From positions 3,970,501 through 4,034,500 of the forward strand of contig OY992833.1 in assembly GCA_963921425.1 (NCBI GenBank): 64,000 bases of DNA, read 5' to 3'. This document shows positions 12,497-22,818 of the stretch, one piece after another; the stretch's first letter is position 1, and every line of letters begins with the position of its first letter. The notes beneath the pieces were generated by a model. It was not told the DNA's origin. It saw only the letters and a list, made by a program, of their open reading frames with translations, and searched no databases. This DNA is from Dryas octopetala (Eukaryota; Streptophyta; Magnoliopsida; Rosales; Rosaceae). The position numbers were made by a program, and so were the translations under genes.

Positions 12497-13740
12497 CTAG
12501 CTTGAACAAACATACTGACCAATTCATATTCACATTCTATTTGTTCTTAATAGTATTATAGTGAATTTTAAACGGCCCATAATGAGGAGGCAAAGAGTTC
12601 AAAATAAACTTAACTAGAAAGAACTCTTTTACATTCATCCCTAAAACTTTAATTTTGCTTCTAAATTTGTTGTTTCAAGAACATAATCATTCATGCTTCA
12701 CGTGCCATCAAATTTCATGATTGCAAGCATAGCCGTTAATGTCCATGTAAAGGGCATGTCATCAATCTTGAAGCAATTTACAACATTCCTTAAGATTCCT
12801 CTAGCACTTTCAGTTTAAAGGATCATAGTCTTAATTTATATTGTTTTTTCGAGTCATTCACATAACACAATCCTTGATCTATTCGATCTTTCCTAAACTT
12901 TATGGAAAGTCTTTTCATCATACTGCTTTAGTAAGTTTTTCAACTTTGACGTGTCAAATTAAGACCCATAACACTATGGTGAAACTGGACTTGTTCACAC
13001 AAATATGAGAATTAAGTCAAGTATTATAATAGATAAAACATATGAATAAAACAAAATAGAAACCATCATTGCAATACAATCATAAATGCTCACCTTAACA
13101 ATGCTTTGAGTTAACAACACATAAAAACATAAATTTGAAATATATATACACAATCCGAATATACAACACAATAATGAAACTGTTGAAATTTAGACATGCT
13201 TAATATGATGATATATTAATCAAATAAAGTAAAAAAACACATCATCATTTAAATATATCAACAGATTCAAGATTCAATATCATATTTTGGATCTGTGGGC
13301 AACCAACTCATACATGATAAGAATATACAAATATAATGATCCAATATTTATAACTACAAACTAGGGCACTGTGGTGAACACCTAGTCTATCTTAACATAA
13401 ATATTAGATCTAAACATTAATCTAATACTCATAATCATTTACTGGAGCATATGGTGAACACCAAACCATACATACATGAGTATTGGAATCAATAATAAAA
13501 GGCAAAGCAGCCTTTTGATTAATTGGCATTCGATGATGGATATATAACACAGTATATAACATAGTAGTCATGATTTAATTAATAGCTAGACTTAATATCA
13601 ATAGTTGTAGCCAAAAAATATATATATGTATATCCGAAAATATTATAAATATATATAAGGCAAGATTATATATATATATAAAGGCATATATGTAACATAA
13701 TGAATATATCATTAAGGTAAACACGTACAGTGGCCGAGTA
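12497..13740 (-). mobile_element. Copia gag and leader portion right of the CACTA insertion
   Basis: Part of the copia fossil. Minus-strand translation gives gag-like blocks at about 13,000-12,550. From 13,150 to 13,740 there is only AT-rich leader sequence with TA microsatellites and a duplicated 'GGTGAACACC' motif (near 13,373 and 13,451); I see no gene in it. Confidence 0.6.
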
Positions 13741-13760
13741 CCCATATATATATATATATA

Positions 13761-14165
13761 GTGCTCTAAAGCTAACTAGTTAGCAAGTTAATACGAAGCT
13801 AACCATGCTTTTGGGCCCACCACATCATTAATCTTATAATCCGAACCATCAATTATTTAGGCCATACTTCAAAGATCATTATTGCAAAAAATCAACTAAA
13901 TCGAAAATCATATAGTCATCTAATTGAGATCAAATAAATAGACGATCAGTATTTTCGATAAACGCATAGAAATAGTTGTTATTATAATCAAATGACTAAA
14001 TGGCTAAATGACTTCCAATTTTGAAGATTTTTTACATGAATGATCTTTGAAGCATGACCTAAAAAAAAACGGTTTGGATTTTGAAATTACATTGTGCAGT
14101 GGGCCGAACAGGGTGGTTAGTTTTGTATTAACTTACTAACTAGTTAGATTTAGAGCATTCTTGTA
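13761..14165. mobile_element. MITE, family 1, full copy (about 405 bp)
   Basis: Inverted ends: GTGCTCTAAAGCTAACTAGT on the left, the inverse ACTAGTTAGATTTAGAGCAT on the right, with GGGCCCACC / GTGGGCC further in. The core is a near-palindrome carrying AAAGATCATTATTGCAAAAA and its inverse. It sits in a TA microsatellite, so a target duplication cannot be distinguished. No coding capacity. Confidence 0.8.
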
Positions 14166-14214
14166 TATATATATAGGAAGGTTTCATTGTAAAAAAAAAA
14201 AAATATATATATAT

Positions 14215-14312
14215 GCAAGAATGCTCTAAAACTAACTTGTTAGTAAGTTAATACAAAACTAACTACCCTGTTGGGCCCACTGCACAATGTAATCTTAAAA
14301 TCTGAACCGTTT
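14215..14312. mobile_element. MITE, family 1, left-end fragment
   Basis: Begins GCAAGAATGCTCTAAAACTA, matching the end of family 1, and stops after 98 bp at the point where the family-2 MITE begins. It is preceded by a separate short piece of a family-2 end (AGGAAGGTTTCATTGTA, 14,175-14,191), so both are leftovers of earlier insertions. Confidence 0.65.
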
Positions 14313-14709
14313 AGGAAGGCTTCATTGTAGCATCTTACATTAACACTAAATGTAGGATACCTCATGGGGTCCACTCCTATCTATTTTTTCAACAATCCAA
14401 ACCGTTTATTTTTTAGACCTCTATTCATAGATCATCCTTGCAAAAAATTAGTCAAATCGGAAATCATTTGTCTATTTAACTTTGATCAAACAAATTGATG
14501 GTTTTATCGAAAAAATTTTATTCGTCTATTTGTTTGATCAAAGTTAGATAGACAAATAATTTCCGATTTGGCTAATTTTTTGCAAGGATGATCTATGAAT
14601 AGAGGTTTAAAAAATAAATGGTTCGAATTGTTGAAAATATATGGGAGTAGGGCCCACGAGATATCCTACAAATAATTTTATTTGTAGGATCCTACAATGG
14701 AGCCTCCCT
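14313..14709. mobile_element. MITE, family 2 (397 bp)
   Basis: Inverted ends AGGAAGGCTTCATTGTAG and, from the right, AGGGAGGCTCCATTGTAGGA. The interior is an almost perfect palindrome containing GATCATCCTTGCAAAAAATT and its inverse, and AACTTTGATCAAACAAAT against its inverse. TA repeats follow on the right. No coding capacity. Confidence 0.75.
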
Positions 14710-14798
14710 ATATATATATATATATATATACATAAAGGCATAAAGGCATAATATATATATAATAAACAGAAAATACAAAACATCAATATATATGAGGA

Positions 14799-15196
14799 GT
14801 GCTCTAAAGCTAACCAGTTAGCAAGTTAATACGAAACTAACTATGTTTTTGGGCCCACCACATCACTAATCTCATAATCCGAATCATCAATTATTTAGGC
14901 CCTACTTCAAAGATTATTATTGCAAAAAATTAACTAAATCGAAAATCATATAGTCATCTAATTGAGATCAAATAAATAGACGATCAGTATTTTCGATAAA
15001 AGCATAGAAATAGTTGTTATTATAATCAAATGGCTAAATGAGACTTTCGATTTTGAAGATTTTTTACAAGAATGATCTTTGAAGTAGGGCCTAAAAAATA
15101 AATGGTTCGGATTTTGAAATTACATTGTGCAATAGGCCCAATAGGGTGGTTAGTTTTGTATTATCTTATTAACTAGTTAGTTTTAGAGCATTCTTG
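14799..15196. mobile_element. MITE, family 1, second full copy (about 398 bp)
   Basis: About 90% like the copy at 13,761 over its whole length (AGTGCTCTAAAGCTAACCAG on the left, TTTTAGAGCATTCTTGC on the right), same orientation. Followed by a TA microsatellite to 15,224. Confidence 0.8.
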
Positions 15197-15435
15197 CAAT
15201 CTATATATATATATATATATATATTGCAATTGTGACTTGGTCCATGCTTATATGAAACATCATTATATATAATCAAAACATGACAGAAATTGCGAGATCA
15301 ATTTAAATTACGGCAACCAAAATTAGGCACCAGTAATATTGCAAAACATAAATCAATTTCATGACAATAATCAATCTCGACAGTAAACAAATTAACGGAA
15401 AATCATGAGATAAAAAACCTAGTGTTTTTCCTAGT

Positions 15436-15447
15436 GCTTTGATACCA
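15436..15447 (-). other. Primer-binding site of the copia fossil
   Basis: Reads TGGTATCAAAGC on the minus strand, one base different from TGGTATCAGAGC, the initiator-methionine tRNA complement used by most plant copia elements. It sits two bases inside the proposed LTR end, as expected. Confidence 0.6.
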
Positions 15448-15449
15448 CA

Positions 15450-15786
15450 TGTAAGAATTAATCACATACACACTATAATCTTTAGGATCTTTGATCAACA
15501 TGAGTTCACAAATATTGTTCAACTTAATAAAATTGAGAGACGCGTACCCTGGACCATTGTACATGGCACTTAATTGCGAAATAACGATTGACAATAAGTT
15601 GTTCTCGAAGTCTAAGAATCGGAATTCGTGTTTTTCTCTCTTCTCCTATTTGGATGAAGGAATTTTAATTTTCACATAAATTCATAAATGATAGAATTTA
15701 AAACTCCGTTATTTAAATTTCTATAAATTGCATTTTCTATTGTTTGGATATATGTATATAGAATTTTGTATATGACATGAATTACA
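15450..15786 (-). repeat. Probable 5' LTR of the copia fossil
   Basis: On the plus strand the block opens TGTAAGAATTAATC and closes ATGAATTACA, giving the short inverted TGTAA...TTACA ends usual for LTRs. It directly abuts a primer-binding-site-like sequence on the side facing gag. The partner LTR is outside the window, so the outer boundary cannot be verified by comparison and is tentative. Confidence 0.4.
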
Positions 15787-16990
15787 AATTTTAATTAAAG
15801 CCTCACCGACTACCCACCCACGCCACCACCTTCCCCTCCCTCTGAGTCTCCGACCACACTCGTCTCTCTCTTCCATTCTCTCTTCTCTTTTCTCTATATA
15901 CTCCTCATCTCTTCTCTGCATATTAAAATTCCTTCACAAGATTGATTTTTTTTTTCTCCAATTCCAAGAGCCCAGCAACCAAAGACAAAAAAAGCATCTC
16001 CATTAATTGCATTTTGTTATAATAAACTTGGAAATCAGGTTGGGATCAGATTGATGGGGATCCCAAATGGCAGACCAAACAAAGATTTGCCCAACATATT
16101 CCAATCACAATCGTAACTATTACAAAAAAAAAATAAAAAAAGAATTGCAAGGCTATAACGGCTGCCGCTGGAGGGAAGTGAGAGAAAGTTTGGAGAGAGA
16201 AATAAGAGGAGGAGGTTATGAGGGTGGTTGGAGGTGGCTTGGGTGGAGATGGGCGGGCAGTGGGCTTTATGATTTTTTGTTTTTCTAACTTTTTAATTTC
16301 TTAATATTATTTGTGGAAAAATTTTTTTGTAGATGTGGCAAGATCTAAGTCACAAATGATTAGTAGAGGGCTGAGATCAAAAGTCAGGTATAGTCTAGTA
16401 GAAAGAAAACTGGCAAAGGATCCAAGTCTGGATGGTGGTTGTGGTGGATGAGTCTTTTTTCTTAAAATTTCAAATGTCATGGAATTTGGAAATGACATCT
16501 ATTTAGGTGGAATTTAAAGTCAGAATTTATGACTCTCAAATTCTATAATTTTTTTCCGCTTAGAATTCTAAGATTTCCGTGTTAATGAGGCCAAACAAGG
16601 GAATTGGAGATTTTCATTTCTCAAATTCTGACTTTTAAAGAAATACCAAGTTAAATTTTTCTATCCAAACACACTAATGAGTCAATCAACATAAACTAAT
16701 TTAAAATCAGCTCCAACAAATGTGGAACATATACAAATATCAAATAATTAATCACAAAAGGTATTTTGGGAACAAAAAGCTATTACAAATATTAGAAAAT
16801 AAAAAAATATAAGTTGTAAAATAGATATGGACATGATATATTGTTGAACCTAAAAAGCAATTCAAACAATTCAAAGGTTGAGGTTGAGATAGAATCCCCA
16901 TATACCATGTGCCACATTAATTTCAAATAAACACAAGTTGGAAAGTGAGATAATGTGGATTTATCTGTAAGTTTAATTATCTCTTATCTG
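15787..16990. other. No gene recognised; CT-rich patch and MITE-like edges
   Basis: A pyrimidine-rich stretch at 15,800-15,915 (C-rich then CTCTCT) is followed by AT-rich sequence. Around 16,560-16,680, sequence such as AAACAAGGGAATTGG and CTATCCAAACACAC resembles the edges of small hAT-type MITEs, but I could not pair two ends. No open frame here looks like a protein. Confidence 0.35.
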
Positions 16991-17049
16991 ATGAGTTTAA
17001 ATTTAATTGGAGAGAGTTATCTCATCTTCATCTGATCTCATCACTTGGA

Positions 17050-18800
17050 CCTCTCATAAACTCTATAAATAAAGCAGGAGAGATTCAGAAAAAAAGAGAG
17101 ACCGAAAGGCTGAAGAAGAAAGTACAGAGAGAAAAGAGAATTATTGCAAAATCATTGATGTTCAAATTCACAGTAGTGGCTCTTGGCAGTGTTCTTTCTT
17201 TTATGATGGGGGCTCAGATTAGAACCCCCTATAAAATACTTTCATCTCAAGATGGGGGGTTCTGGTCTGAACCCCCCATAAATTCATCTCACAAGATGGA
17301 GTTTCTGGTCTGAACCCCCATAAATTAATTTTTTTCAAAATGAAGATTCTGATCTAAACCCCCAAAATTAATTTTCTAAATTGATGGTTATGTGCTGAAC
17401 CCCACAAAGGAAATCACTTCCTCTGTCTTCTCTGCCATCATTCATCAGCCAACAAAAAAAAAAGTCTCATGGCTGAGATATATTTCCTTTGCATCAGACA
17501 AAGAAAACAAAGAAATGACAGAAAGCCAAGGGAAAATATAAATGGCATTTGTCATTTCTGTAGTGGCATAAAGCCAAGAAAACAAAGTTGCAGTTGGAAA
17601 CGAATTCAGGTCCCTTGCAAATTAGACAAACTTGGCGAGCCACTAAATAAATAAAAAGGGTGATCAATTTGGTATAAAAAAAAAAAATGGAAGAGGTCAG
17701 ATCATGATTCATCAAATAGAAGCTCTCATCAATCAAGCTCGATCTAAAGTTGCAGCAAATTAAAAATGTTGTTTTTTCCCTTGACTCCCACTGCCAGCAA
17801 GGAGTTCCATATTTGGTCTTTTGCAAAGGAAAGTTTCTTTCAAGAGATGGGGTTTTCCGGTACAAGACCACAAAAGAGATCATGGTTTCTAAATTCTAAC
17901 CATGTAGCAAAGTGGAAGTAAAGTCAAGCTCCAGGATACAAGAAGAAATCAATTTGTTGGATTCTTATCTTCAATAAGCAATAAGCAAGGGAAAACAAAG
18001 TCCATGGAAAATTAGTGGGGTCCCGCGTGAAGCTTTTCTTGGGCTTGTCTTCAGTTTGCTTTGAATCAAAATTGCATGTTAATGCAATTGTGCTGCCAGC
18101 AAAATTAGATATTGGGCCTCATTCTTTTCAAATGCATTGCCCATTAAAAAAATATAGTATGTGTCAATTAATAAATAATAGGTACAAAAATATTAATGGA
18201 CATATAACCAAATTTATGTTCACTCATTAAAAATAAGAACATGTGTCATTTAATAAATAAATGATACAAACTAAATTAATGGGTACATTTCTTTCTTCCA
18301 AATCCAAAATCCCAAAACTCTCAAATTGGTACAAAACCAACAAAATCAAACTAGTACAAAACCACCTTTCTCAAATGGTACAAAACCAAATCTCTCAAAT
18401 TCAAATCCTAAACTCAACTCCAAAGTGGCAAAAAGCCAACCAAGTCAAATTCTTAATTGAACTATGTCTGGTTTGATCCCATCATCGGTACGTAGGCAAT
18501 TTGAGCCAAATTCACACTCAACCTCATTCATAAAATTCTTCAAATTTTCTTAGGAATTAATTCATACAAGTTTCTTTGAATTAATTTCGCACCAAATCAA
18601 ATCCGTCCAAATTCTCCAAAAATTAGTTTTACACACAAAAGTCTCTGAATTAATTTCTTAAATCAAATCCAAAGGCTAACCCTACCCAAATTACTCAAAT
18701 CATTTAAATGGGTCACTCACCCATTTAATTCCCAAAAGCTTGGAACTACGTGTGGTTTGATCCTGCAATGGGTACGTAGGCAACCTAAAATATGGGTGCA
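17050..18800 (+). mobile_element. LTR-derived sequence, family uncertain
   Basis: A TATA-like CTATAAATAAAGC at about 17,061 is followed by a purine-rich leader-like stretch and then by diverged copies of a motif around TCTGGTCTGAACCCCC (17,215-17,400). Two copies of GGTTTGATCC...GGTACGTAGGCAA lie at about 18,470 and 18,752; this motif is, to my knowledge, common towards the end of long Ty3-type LTRs in eudicots. I could not find TG...CA limits or a target duplication, so this may be a fragment. Confidence 0.4.
17158..17313 (+). CDS. Hypothetical 51-residue ORF with signal-peptide-like start
   Basis: Starts MFKFTVVALGSVLSFMMGAQ, a charged residue followed by a hydrophobic run and a small-residue site, which resembles a secretion signal. 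The remainder is short and polar (IRTPYKILSSQDGGFWSEPP...). It lies about 90 bp after a TATA-like CTATAAATAAA and a purine-rich leader. Against it: the coding part overlaps a repeated TCTGAACCCC motif and the region looks LTR-derived, so the ORF may be accidental. Confidence 0.15.
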   Translation: MFKFTVVALGSVLSFMMGAQIRTPYKILSSQDGGFWSEPPINSSHKMEFLV

Positions 18801-18977
18801 ACCGCAGTCGCAAATAAATTTCATTTTAATAGGTCTTTCACCTATTGAAAATCTAAATACTCACAAAGTGATCCGTTTGTTTCATTGTAATTGGAATCAA
18901 AGGATATTCCGTTAAGTCAAAAAATTGTAATTAAGAGATATACTTCATCTTGAATGAGTCGTACCCAAAATAATAAA

Positions 18978-19397
18978 GAACAATACTTGGGTCACCCCTT
19001 GGGGGTACCTCAAGGTCACCTCACCCCTCCAAATTTTGATTTCGGCAATATCGGTGCATAATCAGAACCGTTCACTTTTTAGATAACATATTAAAGATCA
19101 TCTCTGCAAAACATCAAATCAATCGGAAATCGTTTGATTATATAACTGTTGTCAATTAAATAAAAAAATAGATGATTTTCAATTAAAGAGTGATTTTTTT
19201 ACCAAACCGTTGATTTTTTCTATTTAATTGACAACAATTATATAACTAAACGATTTTCGATTGATTTGATTTTTTGTAGAGATGATCTTTAATATGTTAT
19301 CTAAAAAGTGAACGGTTTCGATTATACACCGATATTGCCGAACTCAAAATTTGGGGGGGGTGGGGTGGGGTGGGGTGGGGTGACTCAAGTATTGTTC
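18978..19397. mobile_element. Palindromic Mutator-like MITE, 420 bp, 9-bp target duplication
   Basis: Ends are GAACAATACTTGGGTCACCC and its inverse GGGGTGACTCAAGTATTGTTC (minus one base). The flanking duplication AATAATAAA is perfect (18,969-18,977 and 19,398-19,406). A 9-bp duplication plus ends beginning with G fits Mutator-like elements. The interior is palindromic and holds the GATCATCTCTGCAAAACATC / inverse module also seen in the MITEs at 13.7-14.7 kb. Near the right end is a GGGGT microsatellite (19,351-19,380). Confidence 0.9.
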
Positions 19398-19406
19398 AAT
19401 AATAAA

Positions 19407-19690
19407 ATCCTTTTTTTTTTAAATAAATTTAAGTAAAATTATGTTGAGTAATATTATTATGTATTTACAATTTTTGTTCAACATATATAATCAAATGACT
19501 TATATCAATTTCTAATCTTAGTATTCAATCTTATTTAAGGAGTAAAATCTTGAAGCGAAAATGACAAAAGAGCTAAAGAAAGTTTTGCCTTAATTCACGA
19601 ATTTCCTAGTGACGAGTCACGAATATTCTACAAGATTACAAGAACGTCAGATCACTGACAATTTATAGATAACGAAAAGTACGTACACCG
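19407..19690. other. Non-coding sequence downstream of UGT copy 1
   Basis: AT-rich sequence in which I see no gene or repeat structure. It is not shared with the second UGT copy, whose homology starts only at about 19,694. Confidence 0.5.
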
Positions 19691-19792
19691 CAATATGACA
19701 TTGGCAACACATTATACCCGAGTAGTAACTAACTAGCTAGCAAATGAATTAATCTACCAAAACGAAACAAAAGTGAAAAAGAAGGACTAGCT

Positions 19793-21208
19793 TCAATCGT
19801 AACAAGCTTCTTCAATCTCATCAATAAAAGCCTTAAAATTCTTATCAGAAGAGCCACCTTCACTCACAGCCTCACGAGCCAACTCCTTCCATTTCTTTGC
19901 ATTCCTTCTCATTTCCTCCCCACTCTCCCCACTCCCCATCACCAACTCCAAACACCTCCTAATCTCCTCACCCACCACAATCCCCTCCTCATTTGGTGCC
20001 ACCCTCACCCCCGTCCGCCACGTGTCCTCGATCAACTTGGCATTGGTCCCTTGGTCCGTCCACTGAGGGAACGCCACGACAGGCACCCCCGAAACCAAGC
20101 TCTCCAAAGTTGAGTTCCAACCACAATGTGTCACAAAACAACCCAACGCAGGATTGGACAACACCTCCAACTGACTGCACCACGGGACTATAGTCCCGAG
20201 CTTCTCCAGTTCCTCTCGGCAACTAAGCTTTTCTTCCACCTCCTTATTCTCTTTTTCTCGAATCACCCACAAAAATGGACGACCACAATCCAACAACCCT
20301 TTTGCAATTTCCTCCATTTGTGTCGTCGACAGCACCGAAATGCTTCCGAACGACACGTAGATCACTGAATTTTTGGGCTTTGAGCTCAACCATTCGATGT
20401 AGTCAGAGTCCTTGGAGAGTTGAAATAGATCGCCTCCGAACGACTTGTCGTTCGGATCCTTGCCGTCCAAGAAAGCAGATGGAATCAACGGCCCGATTCC
20501 GATAAGCTTGTACTTGTTGATTGCTACTAAGGCCTCGGGCTCTAGTGCGTCGAAGGTGTTCACTAGTATGATGGGGTTGCTTTTTTTCTCGAGGTTTTGG
20601 AATTGTTCATCCAACAATGGGAGGGCAAAATTGTACGGATTTGTATCCACCATGAAGGAGGGAAGGTCACGGCTGGTGAGGGAGAGTGGCAGTCCTGGTA
20701 ATTCTATTGAACATGAAGGGGCGTTGTTAATATTAAGTTTGTCCTTGATGAGATCTTTGTACCCGTTGAAGTAATAGTAGTAGATGTCGAACACTGTGGC
20801 TGGTTGAATCCAAACGAACGCGGATGGGAGCTGGAGTTCACGCGCCACCTCACCCACCCAAGGAAGGAGTATGGTATACACTACACAAGTGTAAGGGTTG
20901 CCCTCGTTGGTGCTTGACACGATGAGGTCACTGACGGCTTGGGAACCACGATGTCGGAACTCGGACAGGTATCGATTGATGTCGTCACCATCCTTGAACC
21001 CGTTGTCGTAGCCATCAGAGAAAGGGGCGAACGTCAAGCCATGATGAGGAGTTGAGGAACTGTTGGCTAAGCGGCGATGGGCGGAGAGGGGCGTGACGTA
21101 GGTGACATGCGCGCCGGTAGTGCGGATGAGGCGCTTGGCGAATTGGAGGGAAGGGTTGATGTGGCCTTGAGCGGGAAATGTTACGAGAATGAAGCGGTGG
21201 TGTGACAT
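19793..21208 (-). CDS. UDP-glycosyltransferase, UGT75 type, copy 1 (471 aa)
   Basis: A cytosolic family-1 enzyme that should move glucose from UDP-glucose to a hydroxyl or carboxyl of a small plant metabolite. Visible: catalytic His16 in 'FPAQGHINP', the 44-residue PSPG donor box at residues 343-386 (from 'WCSQLEVLSNPALGCFVTHC' to 'FPQWTDQ'), Trp at box position 22 and a final Gln, which favour UDP-glucose. Length and single-exon structure are normal for the family; the start is set by MSHHRFILVT. Characterised UGT75 relatives include anthocyanin 5-O-, auxin or hydroxybenzoate and crocetin glucosyltransferases, so the acceptor cannot be read from sequence. It differs from copy 2 at 19 residues, 17 within residues 1-205. 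A TATA-like box (21,362-21,369) and a CCAAT box lie upstream. The ORF is intact and probably functional. Confidence 0.97.
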   Translation of the reverse strand: MSHHRFILVTFPAQGHINPSLQFAKRLIRTTGAHVTYVTPLSAHRRLANSSSTPHHGLTFAPFSDGYDNGFKDGDDINRYLSEFRHRGSQAVSDLIVSSTNEGNPYTCVVYTILLPWVGEVARELQLPSAFVWIQPATVFDIYYYYFNGYKDLIKDKLNINNAPSCSIELPGLPLSLTSRDLPSFMVDTNPYNFALPLLDEQFQNLEKKSNPIILVNTFDALEPEALVAINKYKLIGIGPLIPSAFLDGKDPNDKSFGGDLFQLSKDSDYIEWLSSKPKNSVIYVSFGSISVLSTTQMEEIAKGLLDCGRPFLWVIREKENKEVEEKLSCREELEKLGTIVPWCSQLEVLSNPALGCFVTHCGWNSTLESLVSGVPVVAFPQWTDQGTNAKLIEDTWRTGVRVAPNEEGIVVGEEIRRCLELVMGSGESGEEMRRNAKKWKELAREAVSEGGSSDKNFKAFIDEIEEACYD

Positions 21209-21361
21209 GGCGGCGGTTGAGGTTTTGGAGGCGCGTGGTGGAGCGTGGAGTTTGTTGTAAGTAGAAATGATAAGGCAAGTACGTGTAGCGTGGTGTATGG
21301 AAATTGAAAAATATAGATTTGTGTAATTGGAACATGAAAAGATGGGGAGAGGATGTCAAGA

Positions 21362-21369
21362 CTTAAATA
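21362..21369 (-). promoter_or_regulatory. TATA-like box of UGT copy 1
   Basis: TATTTAAG on the minus strand, 154 bp upstream of the ATG and conserved in copy 2. A CCAAT box (GCCAATC on the minus strand, 21,434-21,440) lies about 65 bp further upstream and is also conserved. Assignment is by pattern and position only. Confidence 0.55.
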
Positions 21370-21714
21370 AGGGATTGGGCAGAGGAAAAGTGACGTTTGT
21401 GGTGACGAACTGAAGATAGTGGAGACAAGCTCAGATTGGCTTGTGAGTTGTAATATATATGTGGTCTTTAATGTTTTTGTTTTTTCTTTTCTCTTTCTTT
21501 TTTGCTAAAAAGATATAGCCTTGTCTTGCTCTTCACGTATCATTTTCAGTCTTTCATCGAGTTCAATTCCACATGACATGGACCAGTAGTTCTGACCTGT
21601 TCAGTGAGACAAGTAAATTCAGTCACGACAACTGATTAACACATGTGCAGTTAGCTAGGGCTTATTATTGTATTATATTTTTTTTGGTAAGTAGGGTATA
21701 TAGGGTTCATTTGG

Positions 21715-21950
21715 TATGACGAATTTAGATTGGAATGGACTAAATATGATATTGGTATTAGATACGAATTTAGGGGGAAGTTCTTTGAACTTAATATGAT
21801 ATTGGTATTGGACTAAATATATTGAACTTAATATGATATTGGTATTGAATTTAGGGGGAATGGACTAAATATGATATTGGTATTGATATTGGTATTGGAA
21901 TGGACTAAATACGAATTTAGGGGGAAGTTCTTTGAACTTCCTTAGCACCA
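21715..21950. repeat. Scrambled minisatellite upstream of UGT copy 1
   Basis: Words such as GGACTAAATATGATATTGGT, GAATTTAGGGGGAA and GTTCTTTGAACTT recur three to five times in shuffled order. Copy 2 has only one pass of the same words (about 32,440-32,530), so the array grew after the duplication. Confidence 0.75.
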
Positions 21951-21968
21951 TTTAAGCATGATGTAATT

Positions 21969-22180
21969 TTTTGGGTAACCGAGGGTGTCCTCCGTCAACT
22001 TTCATACACCAGACTAATCTCTTGATCGGTCAAAGGCAGACAATTTATTCCGAACCTAAGAGATTCACAAAAGATTTTACCTCCTTTGTTGCCTGGCTTC
22101 AATGGTCGAACTGGAGACTCGAACTCAGATGTCTGGATTTACAATTACACCTCTGAACTAACTCCTCCAATACCTTGGAG
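21969..22180 (-). mobile_element. tRNA-derived SINE, 212 bp, 17-bp target duplication
   Basis: Flanked by perfect 17-bp repeats TTAAGCATGATGTAATT at 21,952-21,968 and 22,181-22,197. On the minus strand it carries a B-box-like GTTCGAGTC (22,116-22,124) about 80 bp from its start and an A-box-like TTAGTTCAGAGG before it, as expected of a tRNA-derived polymerase III promoter. It ends in a short run of A. The matching place in the duplicated segment (about 32,545-32,560) lacks it. Confidence 0.85.
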
Positions 22181-22197
22181 TTAAGCATGATGTAATT

Positions 22198-22761
22198 AGT
22201 ACAACGTGAAACATACATAAAAGAAAACGCATGATTTTATCTCCTTGCTAAATAATATGAATATGTGAAATGACACCAAATACTCGATTTGTATTATTCA
22301 GCCCAATATGATATTTTTAGCTTCTCCTTTTGACCAATATAAGGTGGTTAATTAAAAGAAAAAAGAGGATTCAAATTTAAAATAAGGCCACATACTTTTA
22401 ATCACTAAAGTTAATTACAAGCTCCTTACATATATGGCTAGTTTTCACATATAATTTTAATTATTTTTACCGGCCTTCCTTATAAGTGTAATTTTTTAAT
22501 ATATAAACTTCCTAAGGAAACTAATAAAACTCCAACTAATGCGAAAACTCCCTAAATTAAACTTCAGTGCATTGTTAAATTTTTTATTTCTTATACATTT
22601 CAAAAAGATCACGCTAATTGGGAATTGGGCCTTGATCATGCCTCAAACAGTTCCAATTTCCATACGTACACGTCATGGTAGGCACTTAAAAACACTGCAT
22701 TTTTGTGATTCTGTTGGAACGTACCATAATAAAGGTAAACACTCAGTTTCAAAGAATATAA
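22198..22761. other. Copy-1-specific non-coding block
   Basis: AT-rich sequence with no recognisable gene. It has no counterpart in copy 2, where about 560 different bases (32,560-33,119) stand in the same place; one of the two was replaced or inserted. Confidence 0.5.
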
Positions 22762-22818
22762 ATTATCAACTTTGAGCTGGTTCTTTCTTATTTGCATGGT
22801 CATGATCATGATCATGAT

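Larger units (their letters stand above)
1..15786 (-). mobile_element. Ty1/copia retrotransposon fossil, split by a CACTA element
   Basis: Read on the minus strand, the parts run from an LTR and primer-binding site (about 15,450-15,436), through a gag-like stretch (about 13,000-12,500) and, beyond the CACTA insertion, to reverse transcriptase sequence (about 1,216-700). The reverse transcriptase is recognisable by the copia-typical run 'IIALVAHYDLGLHQINVKT' and, further on, a 'CKLKNSIYELKQAP'-like block. The gag part resembles the copia UBN2-type gag around its 'ALRNVVNCFKIDDMPFTWT'-like and 'LPPHYGPFK'-like blocks. The 3' end lies beyond the window. The element is heavily broken (many breaks) and clearly old, since CACTA and at least three MITEs inserted into it later. 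Confidence 0.75.

Noticed and set aside
20445-20774. Plus-strand frames opposite the UGT genes (also around 19,993, 30,823 and 31,142)
   Set aside because: They mirror the codon structure of the UGT coding strand and occur at equivalent places in both copies only because the genes are duplicated.
22100-22180. A tRNA gene
   Set aside because: The A/B-box-like sequence lies in a 212-bp element with target duplications and does not fold as a tRNA; called a SINE instead.
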